This document shows positions 22,801 to 35,085 of a stretch of 64,000 nucleotides of DNA, piece after piece. A program made the position numbers and the translations under genes. Source of the stretch: Bolinopsis microptera (Eukaryota > Ctenophora > Tentaculata > Lobata > Bolinopsidae); the NCBI RefSeq assembly GCF_026151205.1, contig NC_087083.1, forward strand, positions 2,928,536 through 2,992,535. The letters are read 5' to 3'. Under the pieces are notes generated by a model. The model was given only the letters and a program-made list of their open reading frames with translations. It did not search any database and was not told the DNA's origin. Position 1 is the stretch's first letter. Each line of letters opens with the position of its first letter.

Positions 22801-23688
22801 GGAAGTATAAAAAGAGTACCCACACTGCAGGAAGTATAAAAAGAGTACCCACACTGCAGGAAGTATAAAAAGAGTACCCACACTGCAGGAAGTATAAAGA
22901 GAGTACCCATACTGCAGGAAGTATAAAAAGAGTACCCACACTGCAGGAAGTTTAAAAAGAGTACCCACACTGCAGGAAGTATAAAAAGAGTACCCACACT
23001 GCAGGAAGTTTAAAAAGAGTACCCACACTGCAGGAAGTTTAAAAAGAGTACCCACACTGCAGGAAGTATAAAAAGAGTACCCGCACTGCAGGAAGTATAA
23101 AAGAGTACCCACACTGCAGGAAGTTTAAAAAGAGTACCCACATTGCAGGAAGTGCACTTGAAGCAGTCCACGTGGAAGTGGTCACTGTCCCCCACTCTGA
23201 TAACCTCTCCAACTAGCTTCTCCGAGCATCCTGCAAGGGGTTAGGTTCAGACACATGATAGTGCAGATAAGTTTTGCGAGGAATCAGTGTGTTTTTGGAA
23301 ATTCTTATGTTGATTATAATTCGATTGTTATTATTAGTGGTGTTGGTGTTAGTGGTGTTAGTGGTGTTAGTGATGTTAGTGATGTTAGTGGTGTTAGTGG
23401 TGTTAGTGGTGTTAGTGGTGTTAGTGGTGTTAGTGGTGTTAGTGGTGTTAGTGGTGTTAGTGGTGTTAGTAGTGTTAGTGGTGTTAGTGGTGTTAGTGGT
23501 GTTAGTGGTGTTAGTGGTGTTATTGGTGTTAGTGGTGTTAGTGGTGTTAGTAGTGTTAGTGGTATTAGTGGTGTTATTGGTGTTAGTGGTGTTAGTTACC
23601 TGCACACAGGGTGTTAGCAAGGTCTGTCATGGCTACTGCTGCATCTTCTAGTGTCTCGTAGGTAGCAACACCACTACATTTACTACAC
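16769..23688 (-). CDS. Four-LIM-domain protein, actin-binding-LIM (ABLIM/UNC-115) like
   Basis: Exons 23,600-23,688, 23,142-23,230, 18,665-18,842 and 16,769-17,331 join in phase. They encode four LIM zinc-binding domains: LIM1 CAGCSEKLVGEVIRVGD...HVDCFKCTSC with NEPLASTGFFARAEKYYC; LIM2 CVVCSSFIEGEGF...CFKCSQCGGGF; LIM3 CKGCNKDITGRSVVAMESDW with GEYMVKDGHPYCESDY; LIM4 CKICDEFIVGRVLQAGG...CQVCSNSFAEGQEIF...WHTEC. Order and spacing match ABLIM proteins, which link membrane signals to actin. The protein then ends in a short acidic tail (EYFDDGAEEEV to EEN) with no villin headpiece, unlike full-length ABLIM. The N-terminus is uncertain: an ATG at 23,630 (MTDLANTLCAGC) is plausible, but the frame stays open to 23,688 and upstream exons may exist. 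Every internal exon edge except one borders a tandem array. Confidence 0.88.
17332..18310. other. Intron 3 of the LIM gene, unique part
   Basis: Unique AT-rich intron with a small inverted-repeat element at 18,153-18,249. No further exon seen. Confidence 0.6.
18153..18249. mobile_element. 97-bp inverted-repeat element (MITE-like)
   Basis: Perfect 16-bp ends (TTTGATAGTTGGGGAC and its complement) flank an 80-bp interior with no coding sequence. Located in intron 3 of the LIM gene. Confidence 0.75.
18311..18664 (-). repeat. 60-bp array of 5' splice-site copies, about 6 units
   Basis: On the minus strand every unit carries (T)GCGGAG|GTTAGATTATTA, the same sequence as the real donor of LIM exon 18,665-18,842. 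The rest of the unit is AGCAGATCGTTAAATGTAAC plus AATTAATT runs. The real donor is the exon-proximal copy. Confidence 0.9.
18833..18926 (-). repeat. 31-bp array of 3' splice-site copies, 3 units
   Basis: The units are AGCTAGAGGTTCCTGAGAGA then AGTGTTAGTTT. On the minus strand each carries CTCTCAG|GAACCTCTAGC, the acceptor of the exon ending at 18,842. The used acceptor is the exon-proximal copy. Confidence 0.88.
18927..20156. other. Intron 2 of the LIM gene, unique part
   Basis: Unique intronic sequence with a partial pogo-like end (CAGTAAAACCCCGGTTTA) near 20,098. No exon supported. Confidence 0.5.
20157..23141 (-). repeat. 29-bp array of 5' splice-site copies, about 103 units
   Basis: On the minus strand the unit is ACTTCCTGCAGTGTGGGTAC plus TCTTTTTAT (28 bp where one T is missing). 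It is a copy of the exon 23,142-23,230 edge, CACTTCCTGCAAT|GTGGGTACTC, so it repeats the last 12 exonic bases and the donor. The array starts directly at that donor. The unit has no stop in any minus-strand frame, giving frames up to 805 codons of a hydrophobic 29-residue period (VGTLFILPAVWVLF...); these are artefacts, although the LIM exon frame does run into them. Confidence 0.96.
23333..23597 (-). repeat. 9-bp array (GGTGTTAGT)n beginning at a donor site
   Basis: About 29 copies. On the minus strand the intron after exon 23,600-23,688 begins GTAACTAACACC and continues as (ACTAACACC)n, so the unit matches the first intronic bases. Each unit holds a CTAAC branch-site-like motif. The frames on both strands are artefacts. 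Confidence 0.92.
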
Positions 23689-23699
23689 CTGCCAACATT

Positions 23700-24700
23700 T
23701 TAATTATTAGCATTGTAAGTTATATTGATAGCATTGTAACTTATTAATAGTGTAATTATTATAAATTGTTAGCATATTTATTATTTATTTACATTACCAC
23801 TAATTACTTATCATGTTATTAAGTGACTAGTAAGTAGGTAAAAAGAAGCGTGATATAAAGTAACAGTACTTTACTATCCAATGTATTAAATAAATCTTGC
23901 TGGTTTAAACTTTATTTGTTAGTTGATATTAAGCAGCACCACTTGATAAAACATTCAAGGCTCAATCGTTAGTAATTACTGATTATTGACATGCTGTAAA
24001 GTTCTTATCAATAAAACAAAGGATGCAAGAAAAGAAAGATCAGTTCAAATGAAATAATAATGAAATATGCAGCTTGTTATTAAACTACGAGAACGATTAT
24101 AAAAATTTAAAATGTGTAGGATAAATTGTAATAAAATAGCGAGTATAATAGTACAGTAAAACCCAGCTGTCTTGTAGCTAGTAACTTGTAGCTTAAGTAA
24201 AACCCCGAAGCCCGTTCCTTGTTTTGTAACTAATACAGTAAAACCCCAATTTACCGCGGAGTTTGGGGAAAGGAAACATTCGCAGTAAATCGGGGTCCGC
24301 GGTAAATCGGGTTTTTGTTTGCTTAAATTATGCATGTTAAGCCATAAAGGAAATGAAAATCAGGGTTTTACTGTATAACGATTAACGAGTGACCAATAAA
24401 CGTTATAATCGCCAACTACCTGCAGCTGCTATAAGTATGGGGGTCTTTAGAATAGATTATATTTTATCGGCTAAATATTTCCGGTCCTAGCTATTTCCTT
24501 ATTTAATAAATTTGTAAACCAACGTATTACGGGCCAATCTAAATCCGGAATTATAGAAAGTCCAGTATTTGACGCATGAAGGAAATATCATAAAACACGA
24601 AATCAATTTTCCGGCTGTCGCTATTTCCTCACATTTCCTAACATCACTAAATTCTTCAGGACTAAACTGAATCTGTCAGAATCTGCCACAAATTACGCTT
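23700..24700. other. Region 5' of the recognised LIM exons
   Basis: AT-rich. It contains the pogo-like element at 24,236-24,373. No upstream LIM exon, start codon or promoter could be supported, so the gene may begin here or further to the right. Confidence 0.4.
24236..24373. mobile_element. pogo/Tigger-like MITE
   Basis: Ends CAGTAAAACCCC and GGGTTTTACTG lie between TA dinucleotides. The interior holds an inverted pair (TTTACCGCGG and CCGCGGTAAA). A further TA-CAGTAAAACCC at 24,152 may be the outer end of a longer or nested copy. Confidence 0.65.
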
Positions 24701-24747
24701 CAGCTGATAAAGTTTACCAAAATCAGGTTTAAAAGATTATTAGAAAG

Positions 24748-24912
24748 TTAGACTGCCCAGTTTGCACGATAAAAGAAATGTTATTGATTGGGTGACGTAG
24801 GTTAGACTCCCCAGTTTGCACGATAAAAGAAATGTTATTGATTGGGTGACGTAGGTTAGACTCCCCAGTTTGCACGATAAAAGAAATGTTATTGATTGGG
24901 TGACGTAGGTTA
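24748..24912. repeat. 53-bp tandem repeat, 3 copies
   Basis: Units begin GTTAGACTCCCCAGTTTGCA and end GGGTGACGTAG. No coding role seen. Confidence 0.9.
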
Positions 24913-25707
24913 ATATCTTTTAGTCGGCTTTTTAGTGGTCGTTCACTTTTCCTTGGTTGGTTTTATGTAGTTTTCCGAGTCTAGGAAAGATTCGAGTCTT
25001 AGAATCTATATGCTTATAATATGAAGTTTGTTAGTTTGCTTCATCTAGTTGTCCGTTTTAGCTATTATATTATAATGTTAAAACTTAAATACAGAAATAA
25101 AGTCATATATCGGATAGCATGTCTTTTAAGCAAATGAGTATAAGTACCAATTGATATAAAGCAAAGAATTGATTGAATACAGTACCATGGCAACTAACTT
25201 ACTAAAGATAGTGCCATGGCAACTAACTTACTAAAAGTACAAAGCAAATTAGCAAAAGCTAATAAATAAAATAGTTGCACTATTTACTGGACATTTTATT
25301 GTAGTATTTTATGAAAGGAACTGACAATTTTTGGAAAACCGGCGCCGATACAAAAACAAAAAACAAATAATAAAAAAGGAGAAATTTGAGAGAAATCTCA
25401 CCGACAAAAGTGTGGATACTGGTGGGGCGGTGAGCCACATTTATTATAACACGTGCTATCAATTAAAGGGTCCGCAAATTAAGAGGAAACCAACGACAGT
25501 GAACCTAGGAGGAATAGAGACGTCTAGTCTTACCACGCTGTAGAATCACATCACAAGATACGGAACAAGGGTTCCGGAATTTGTTACCAGGATTGCATGA
25601 CGATCAAATGATGGCGATGACGGCTGATTACCAGTGAAGTATGAAGTAGACTCAGCTACAGTCCACAGATATGGAACTGTGTCTTGATCGTGGTGATACA
25701 TTGCTCT

Positions 25708-26005
25708 GAGCTCTCTCTCTCTCTCTCTCTGTCTAGCTGCGTGCACACTGCACAGTGTATTACTGCGTGCACAGTGTCTAGCTGCGTGCACAGTGTATTA
25801 CTGCGTGCACAGTGTCTAGCTGCGTGCACAGTGTATTACTGCGTGCACAGTGTCTAGCTGCGTGCACAGTGTATTACTGCGTGCACAGCGTCTAGCTGCG
25901 TGCACAGTGTATTACTGCGTGCAAAGTGTCTAGCTGCGTGCACAGTGTATAGCTGCGTGTACACTGTCGAGCTCAGAGCACAGTGTTTAGCTGCGTGCAC
26001 ACAGT
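25708..26005. repeat. (CT)n followed by 38-bp array
   Basis: A short CT run (25,708-25,730) is followed by about seven copies of a unit containing TAGCTGCGTGCACAGTGTAT and TACTGCGTGCACAGTGTC. The GTGCAC cores are palindromic. Confidence 0.9.
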
Positions 26006-26620
26006 GCGCTGTCTGCTAAAAACGAAACCTTCACGTAAAAACACATGCAGACAAAGCCAACACGATCTACAGCGTCGCGTGGTTACCACGGCAACTAAAT
26101 GTCAACACCAGAGAACGCGTTTAATTAACACCGGCAAATATTCTAGTTGAAATGTATGACATTCCGTATACCATTCACGTCACATTCCACAATGAGTTCA
26201 CGTCACATTCCACAATGAGTTCAGGTCACATTCCACAATGAGTTCAGGTAGCGTGCCTTTCCCGGTGAGGGAATGTAGAGGGTACATACAGACTGTACCC
26301 TACAGTCTATTTGATAGCATATACGTAGGTATGTGGACTGTTAGATAATTGAACCTGTAACTAGTTGACATACCTAATTAAATAAAGTACAGAACCTACA
26401 ATGCTTTATGCTATTGATATAGAATCAAAGCAGACTAAATTCAAAGCTTACTCGAGTATTCGAATGAAAGCCTATTGGAATAAAATCCTACTCGAATGAA
26501 AGTCAACTCTAGCGACCACTTAGTCACTAAAAAGCAAGGCCTATTCTGCAAATTAAATCCTATTTGAATAAAATACTATTGAGTATTGAACCTGTGGTAC
26601 CAAAAGCTGCTAAAAGGGTA
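26006..26620. other. Gene-free interval
   Basis: Contains three short copies of CACATTCCACAATGAGTTCA (26,170-26,246). No exon supported. Confidence 0.5.
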
Positions 26621-27029
26621 ACAGGATAGGGTGAGTTGAAAATAGTGTGTAGAATGTAAATGGCTCTAATTTTTTTGACAAATGAAATTTCCACTTAATT
26701 TTTGCATATTTAGGTAATGAAAATATATAAATATTATAATAATACAATAAAAATACTTAATAATTAATAATTTGCTCAACCCATCGACCTTTATTAGCTT
26801 GGACATGTTGATAACGTGTAAGACAATTGTCTATAGCTGACTTGACTGTATTAAGGGGGCAGGGGGGTCTGTATGGAAATGTTCTCAAAATCGACTTTTT
26901 AGTAGTTTCTGATAGAGGGGAGTAATATCTATCAGATGCTTTTGATCCCATGGAAAAATATCGTTCCTAGCCGAAATTTTAAAAATTATCGATTTTTACA
27001 TTCTATACACTATTTTCAACTCACCCTGT
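26621..27029. mobile_element. Inverted-repeat element, about 410 bp
   Basis: The ends match over about 36 bases (left 26,621-26,660, right 26,994-27,029). The shared core is GGGTGAGTTGAAAATAGTG then T(G/A)TAGAATGTAAA, and the left end has an extra GAT. The interior is AT-rich; a 64-codon minus-strand frame in it shows no recognisable domain. Confidence 0.7.
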
Positions 27030-29120
27030 AATGCTATATAATTAATAGTAATAATAATGCTAAACGATACCAAATATACGCACTTTTAAAGCATCTAAAA
27101 AGCGAATGATATTCAGGATTTCTGAACCTATTGACAGATTGACAGGGCGATTCTAGTAAGTGCTATTATCAAATTATGTAGTGTATATGAGAGTTAGAAG
27201 TTTTAGGTACTGCAAAGGTTTCAAAGTACAGTAAAAATCTGTAATAGGTACCTTTAAACAAGTTTACTACTGATCAGTCTGGAGAGTAGGAGAGAGAGCT
27301 GCAGAAGAGAGGGAGAAAGGGCTGCAGTCTGGAGAGTAGGAGAGAGAGCTGCAGAAAGAGAGGGAGAAAGTGCTGCAGGAGCTGTAACTGTTATAAGATC
27401 TGCAACTTGTTACAGAGAAGCGATTACTAAGCAGTAACTTCAGCTTCGTAGGCGTTAAGAGATGAAACAGGAAGCATGTCGAGCGTACAAGGTACGTGCT
27501 GACACGCACAGGTAGATACTCCTTTATAAAGATAATCCTTTATTCGTTAAGACCAAAAGAGCGTACTGTTAATATATAGGTATCTTTTCAAGCGAAATAT
27601 TTAAAAGTTTTCGAAAACAATGCGACAGCCACGCCCTTTTGGAATCAACTAGAAGTTAGCTTCCGGTGTTTCATTTCCCACACCGGACACCCACTGTAAA
27701 CTTCCTCAAAACTGATTATTTTGGAGCTAATACGATGACGAGGCAATTTTAGACTATTTTCAATATATTTCAAATCAGTTCACAGAACTATTTTAAATTA
27801 ATTTAAATCAACATCTCCGACATTTTCAAAAGTACGTACTTTTACATCAAGTTAAAAATGCGTTAAACAACCGCGGTAAAATAAAAATAACTATCAGAAT
27901 ATTAAAGTTTCGTGCAGCGCTATATTAATAGATCGATAAATTATCGGTACAGACCTTGTTTGGCATGCATTAATTGTTAGGCACTAGTAGAGTCTCTATT
28001 ATTTCACTTCCGTACAAGGACCACTGTTAGTCGACCAATAGGAGAACAGTCTACTTTGAGTTTAAGGCTGCATGGTCCACGTGTACAGGTTGATAATTAC
28101 GCGTACGTTTGCGTTTTCTTTATCAGGACGCTCGAATGATAATTATGCAATTTACAGCTGCTGCAGTTTTATTGATTCTCTAGTTAAACGACGACTAATT
28201 AAAATGATGGAAAATTACACGCCTCTGTCAATAACTGAACGAAAGCTTGTACCAAGTAAACTGCCACAATCATTAGGTAGATCTGACCTTTGGCTTTACC
28301 TATGCCATGCAATTGGCGGCATTGTTGCTAATTAGCGCTAACCAGCGTCATCTATAGCGTCATCTATCATCATCAGGCGACATCTCACGCTAGATGATGA
28401 ATGATGATAGATGTCGAATTTCAACTATCGGTAAAGGTCCGGTAAATCATGTAGATCTAAACCCTGAATCACATACAATAAAATCATACTTTTGTATTGT
28501 CAGACGGTTTTAGAAATTAGAAACCTTAAACTTAAAAATATTTGTAATTGTTTTTAAAACTGGGCGGATGATTACAAGTACTCACATATCATTCTGCGGC
28601 AATTCCGCTGTAGGGTGTACTGTAGGTGCAGTACTCATTATATTAGGTGGTAATCCTGCCTAATTACATGTGATCCAGTTTTTAAAACGTATTTTTCTAG
28701 TTAATTCACCGTTCTTTGACACGTTTTGTATGAAATATTCAAAAGAGCACTTATTCAAACTTAAAACAAGAACTTTATACGTTTTTTTAAAACGTGTTTA
28801 GTTTTGAACAACCACGGAATTTTTATTAAATGCAGCTACAAGTTTAAAAAATTCCAGCAAATCAGCAAATAATTGACCAGGCTAGACCGTGCTCAAGTGT
28901 AACGGACTACCAAAAATAAGGGTCCAACTTTGCGCGTTAACAGCGTAATATTACCCCAGGATGACGTGATGATTACATACAAAAAGTTGCGGACGTTTGA
29001 TAATACACAACATTGTTGTATTATACATACGGCAATGATACAAAATTAACAAGCCTACTTTGTAAGGTTTCGTCAGAGGTGTTTTTATAAGGCTATCAAG
29101 CGGGAGTTTAGGTAAATGTG
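27030..29120. other. Gene-free interval
   Basis: Contains a two-copy GA-rich repeat (about 27,278-27,375) and a short hairpin (TCATCTATCATCATC, 28,355-28,425). A possible weak inverted repeat (TTTTTAAAACTGG near 28,551, CCAGTTTTTAAAAC near 28,675) is also present. The 87-codon frame at 28,072-28,335 has no recognised domain. Confidence 0.45.
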
Positions 29121-29124
29121 TGAT

Positions 29125-32100
29125 ACAAATCAGTGAATACATAACGTTATAAATCAGTGAATACATAACGTTATAAATCAGTGAATACGTAACGTTATAA
29201 ATAAGTGAATACATAACATTATAAATCAGTGAATACATAACATTATAAATCAGTGAATACATAACGTTATAAATCAGTGAATACGTAACGTTATAAATAA
29301 GTGAATACATAACATTATAAATCAGTGAATACATAACGTTATAAATCAGTGAATACATAACGTTATAAATCAGTGAATACGTAACGTTATAAATAAGTGA
29401 ATACATAACATTATAAATCAGTGAATACATAACATTATAAATCAGTGAATACATAACGTTATAAATCAGTGAATACGTAACGTTATAAATAAGTGAATAC
29501 ATAACATTATAAATCAGTGAATACATAACATTATAAATCAGTGAATACATAACGTTATAAATCAGTGAATACGTAACGTTATAAATAAGTGAATACATAA
29601 CATTATAAATCAGTGAATACATAACATTATAAATCAGTGAATACATAACGTTATAAATCAGTGAATACGTAACGTTATAAATAAGTGAATACATAACATT
29701 ATAAATCAGTGAATACATAACGTTATAAATCAGTGAATACATAAGGTTATAAATCAGTAAATACATAACGTTACAAATCAGTGAATACATAACATTATAA
29801 ATCAGTGAATACATAACGTTATAAATCAGTGAATACATAACGTTATAAATCAGTGAATACGTAACGTTATAAATAAGTGAATACATAACATTATAAATCA
29901 GTGAATACATAACATTATAAATCAGTGAATACATAACGTTATAAATCAGTGAATACGTAACGTTATAAATAAGTGAATACATAACATTATAAATCAGTGA
30001 ATACATAACGTTATAAATCAGTGAATACATAACGTTATAAATCAGTGAATACGTAACGTTATAAATCAGTGAATACATAACATTATAAATCAGTGAATAC
30101 ATAACATTATAAATCAGTGAATACATAACGTTATAAATCAGTGAATACGTAACGTTATAAATCAGTGAATACATAACATTATAAATCAGTGAATACATAA
30201 CATTATAAATCAGTGAATACATAACGTTATAAATCAGTGAATACGTAACGTTATAAATAAGTGAATACATAACATTATAAATCAGTGAATACATAACATT
30301 ATAAATCAGTGAATACATAACGTTATAAATCAGTGAATACGTAACGTTATAAATAAGTGAATACATAACATTATAAATCAGTGAATACATAACGTTATAA
30401 ATCAGTGAATACATAACGTTATAAATCAGTAAATACATAACGTTACAAATCAGTGAATACATAACATTATAAATCAGTGAATACATAACGTTATAAATCA
30501 GTGAATACATAACGTTATAAATCAGTAAATACATAACGTTATAAATCAGTGAATACATAACGTTATAAATCAGTGAATACATAACGTTATAAATCAGTGA
30601 ATACATAACGTTATAAATCAGTGAATACATAACGTTATAAATCAGTGAATACGTAACGTTATAAATAAGTGAATACATAACATTATAAATCAGTGAATAC
30701 ATAACATTATAAATCAGTGAATACATAACGTTATAAATCAGTGAATACATAACGTTATAAATCAGTGAATACATAACATTATAAATCAGTGAATACATAA
30801 CGTTATAAATCAGTGAATACATAACGTTATAAATCAGTAAATACATAACGTTACAAATCAGTGAATACATAACATTATAAATCAGTGAATACATAACGTT
30901 ATAAATCAGTGAATACATAACGTTATAATTAGATAGAATCAGATAACGTTATAAATCAGTGAATACATAACGTTATAAATCAGTGAATACATAACGTTAT
31001 AAATCAGTGAATACATAACATTATAAATTAGTAAATACATAACGTTATAAATCAGTGAATACATAACGTTATAAATTAGTGAATACATAACGTTATAAAT
31101 CAGTGAATACATAACGTTATAAATCAGTGAATACATAACGTTATAAATCAGTGAATACATAACATTATAAATCAGTGAATACATAACGTTATAAATCAGT
31201 GAATACATAACGTTATAAATCAGTGAATACATAACGTTATAAATCAGTGAATACATAACGTTATAAATCAGTGAATACATAACGTTATAAATCAGTGAAT
31301 ACATAACGTTATAAATCAGTGAATACATAACGTTATAAATCAGTGAATACATAACGTTATAAATCAGTGAATACATAACGTTATAAATCAGTGAATACAT
31401 AACGTTATAAATCAGTGAATACATAACATTATAAATCAGTGAATACATAACGTTATAAATCAGTGAATACATAACGTTATAAATCAGTGAATACATAACG
31501 TTATAAATCAGTGAATACATAACGTTATAAATCAGTGAATACATAACGTTATAAATCAGTGAATACATAACGTTATAAATCAGTGAATACATAACGTTAT
31601 AAATCAGTGAATACATAACGTTATAAATCAGTGAATACATAACGTTATAAATCAGTGAATACATAACGTTATAAATCAGTGAATACATAACGTTATAAAT
31701 CAGTGAATACATAACATTATAAATCAGTGAATACATAACATTATAAATCAGTGAATACATAACGTTATAAATCAGTGAATACATAACGTTATAAATCAGT
31801 GAATACATAACGTTATAAATCAGTGAATACATAACGTTATAAATCAGTGAATACATAACGTTATAAATCAGTGAATACATAACGTTATAAATCAGTGAAT
31901 ACATAACGTTATAAATCAGTGAATACATAACGTTATAAATCAGTGAATACATAACGTTATAAATCAGTGAATACATAACGTTATAAATCAGTGAATACAT
32001 AACGTTATAAATCAGTGAATACATAACGTTATAAATCAGTGAATACATAACGTTATAAATCAGTGAATACATAACGTTATAAATCAGTGAATACATAACG

Positions 32101-35085
32101 TTATAAATCAGTGAATACATAACGTTATAAATCAGTGAATACATAACGTTATAAATCAGTGAATACATAACGTTATAAATCAGTGAATACATAACGTTAT
32201 AAATCAGTGAATACATAACGTTATAAATCAGTGAATACATAACGTTATAAATCAGTGAATACATAACGTTATAAATCAGTGAATACATAACGTTATAAAT
32301 CAGTGAATACATAACGTTATAAATCAGTGAATACATAACGTTATAAATCAGTGAATACATAACGTTATAAATCAGTGAATACATAACGTTATAAATCAGT
32401 AAATACATAACGTTATAAATCAGTAAATACATAACGTTATAAATCAGTGAATACATAACATTATAAATCAGTGAATACATAACGTTATAAATCAGTGAAT
32501 ACATAACATTATAAATCAGTGAATACATAACATTATAAATCAGTGAATACATAACATTATAAATCAGTGAATACATAACATTATAAATCAGTGAATACAT
32601 AACATTATAAATCAGTGAATACATAACGTTATAAATCAGTAAATACATAACGTTATAAATCAGTAAATACATAACGTTATAAATCAGTGAATACATAACA
32701 TTATAAATCAGTAAATACATAGCACTTTAAATCAGTAAATACATAACATTTTAAATCAGTAAATACATAAAACTATAAATCAGTAAATACATAACACTAT
32801 AAAACAGTAAATACATAACACTATAAATCAGTAAATACATAATACTATTTAATCAGTAAATACATAATACTATTTAATCAGTAAATACATAACACTATAA
32901 ATCAGTAAATACATAGCACTTTAAATCAGTAAATACATAACATTTTAAATCAGTAAATACATAAAACTATAAATCAGTAAATACATAACACTATAAAACA
33001 GTAAATACATAACGTTATAAATCAGTAAATACATAACGTTATAAATCAGTAAATACATAACGTTATAAATCAGTGAATACATAACATTATAAATCAGTGA
33101 ATACATAACGTTATAAATCAGTGAATACATAACATTATAAATCAGTGAATACATAACGTTATAAATCAGTGAATACATAACGTTATAAATCAGTGAATAC
33201 ATAACGTTATAAATCAGTGAATACATAACGTTATAAATCAGTGAATACATAACGTTATAAATCAGTGAATACATAACGTTATAAATCAGTGAATACATAA
33301 CGTTATAAATCAGTAAATACATAACGTTATAAATCAGTGAATACATAACGTTATAAATCAGTGAATACATAACGTTATAAATCAGTGAATACATAACGTT
33401 ATAAATCAGTGAATACATAACATTATAAATCAGTGAATACATAACATTATAAATCAGTGAATACATAACATTATAAATCAGTGAATACATAACGTTATAA
33501 ATCAGTGAATACATAACGTTATAAATCAGTGAATACATAACGTTATAAATCAGTGAATACATAACGTTATAAATCAGTGAATACATAACGTTATAAATCA
33601 GTGAATACATAACATTATAAATCAGTGAATACATAACGTTATAAATCAGTGAATACATAACGTTATAAATCAGTGAATACATAACGTTATAAATCAGTGA
33701 ATACATAACGTTATAAATCAGTGAATACATAACGTTATAAATCAGTGAATACATAACGTTATAAATCAGTGAATACATAACGTTATAAATCAGTGAATAC
33801 ATAACGTTATAAATCAGTAAATACATAACGTTATAAATCAGTGAATACATAACGTTATAAATCAGTGAATACATAACGTTATAAATCAGTGAATACATAA
33901 CGTTATAAATCAGTGAATACATAACGTTATAAATCAGTGAATACATAACGTTATAAATCAGTGAATACATAACGTTATAAATCAGTGAATACATAACGTT
34001 ATAAATCAGTGAATACATAACATTATAAATCAGTGAATACATAACATTATAAATCAGTGAATACATAACATTATAAATCAGTGAATACATAACATTATAA
34101 ATCAGTGAATACACAACGTTATAAATCAGTAAATACATAACGTTATAAATCAGTGAATACATAACATTATAAATCAGTAAATACATAGCACTTTAAATCA
34201 GTAAATACATAACATTTTAAATCAGTAAATACATAAAACTATAAATCAGTAAATACATAACACTATAAAACAGTAAATACATAACACTATAAATCAGTAA
34301 ATACATAATACTATTTAATCAGTAAATACATAATACTATTTAATCAGTAAATACATAACACTATAAATCAGTAAATACATAGCACTTTAAATCAGTAAAT
34401 ACATAACATTTTAAATCAGTAAATACATAAAACTATAAATCAGTAAATACATAACACTATAAAACAGTAAATACATAACACTATAAATCAGTAAATACAT
34501 AATACTATTTAATCAGTAAATACATAGCACTATTAACCAGTAAATACATAACACTATAAATCAGTAAATACATAACACTATTAACCAGTAAATACATAGC
34601 ACTATAAAACAGTAAATACATAACACTATAAATCAGTAAATACATAATACTATTTAATCAGTAAATACATAGCACTATAAATCAGTAAATACATAACACT
34701 ATTAACCAGTAAATACATAGCACTATTAACCAGTAAATACATAACACTATAAATCAGTAAATACATAACACTATAAAACAGTAAATACATAACACTATAA
34801 ATCAGTAAATACATAATACTATTTAATCAGTAAATACATAGCACTATAAATCAGTAAATACATAACACTATTAACCAGTAAATACATAATACTATTTAAT
34901 CAGTAAATACATAGCACTATAAATCAGTAAATACATAACACTATTAACCAGTAAATACATAGCACTATTAACCAGTAAATACATAACACTATAAATCAGT
35001 AAATACATAACACTATAAAACAGTAAATACATAACACTATAAATCAGTAAATACATAGCACTATTAACCAGTAAATACATAACAC
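29125..35085. repeat. 24-bp satellite, about 248 copies
   Basis: The unit is ATAAATCAGTGAATACATAA then CGTT. Four domains differ. 29,125-30,940 has a higher-order pattern in which GAATACGTAACG and ATAAGTG variants recur about every 96 bases. 30,940-32,690 is nearly uniform. 32,700-33,000 and 34,185-35,085 are divergent (CACTATAAAACAGTAAATAC and TACTATTTAATCAG variants). 33,000-34,180 is again uniform. As 24 is a multiple of 3, long minus-strand frames of an eight-residue repeat (MYSLIYNV) appear; they have no other coding evidence. Confidence 0.97.

Noticed and set aside
20146-23195. Several minus-strand frames up to 805 codons rich in Phe, Leu, Tyr and Cys
   Set aside because: The 29-bp intronic array lacks stops in all minus-strand frames, so the frames follow from the repeat.
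26757-26951. 64-codon minus-strand frame
   Set aside because: It lies inside an inverted-repeat element and shows no recognisable domain.
28072-28335. 87-codon plus-strand frame
   Set aside because: No domain, no splice context and no homologous motif recognised.
28951-34186. Minus-strand frames of 655, 593 and 413 codons (MYSLIYNV repeats)
   Set aside because: They are a 24-bp satellite read in a frame-keeping register. There is no signal peptide, splice context or codon constraint.
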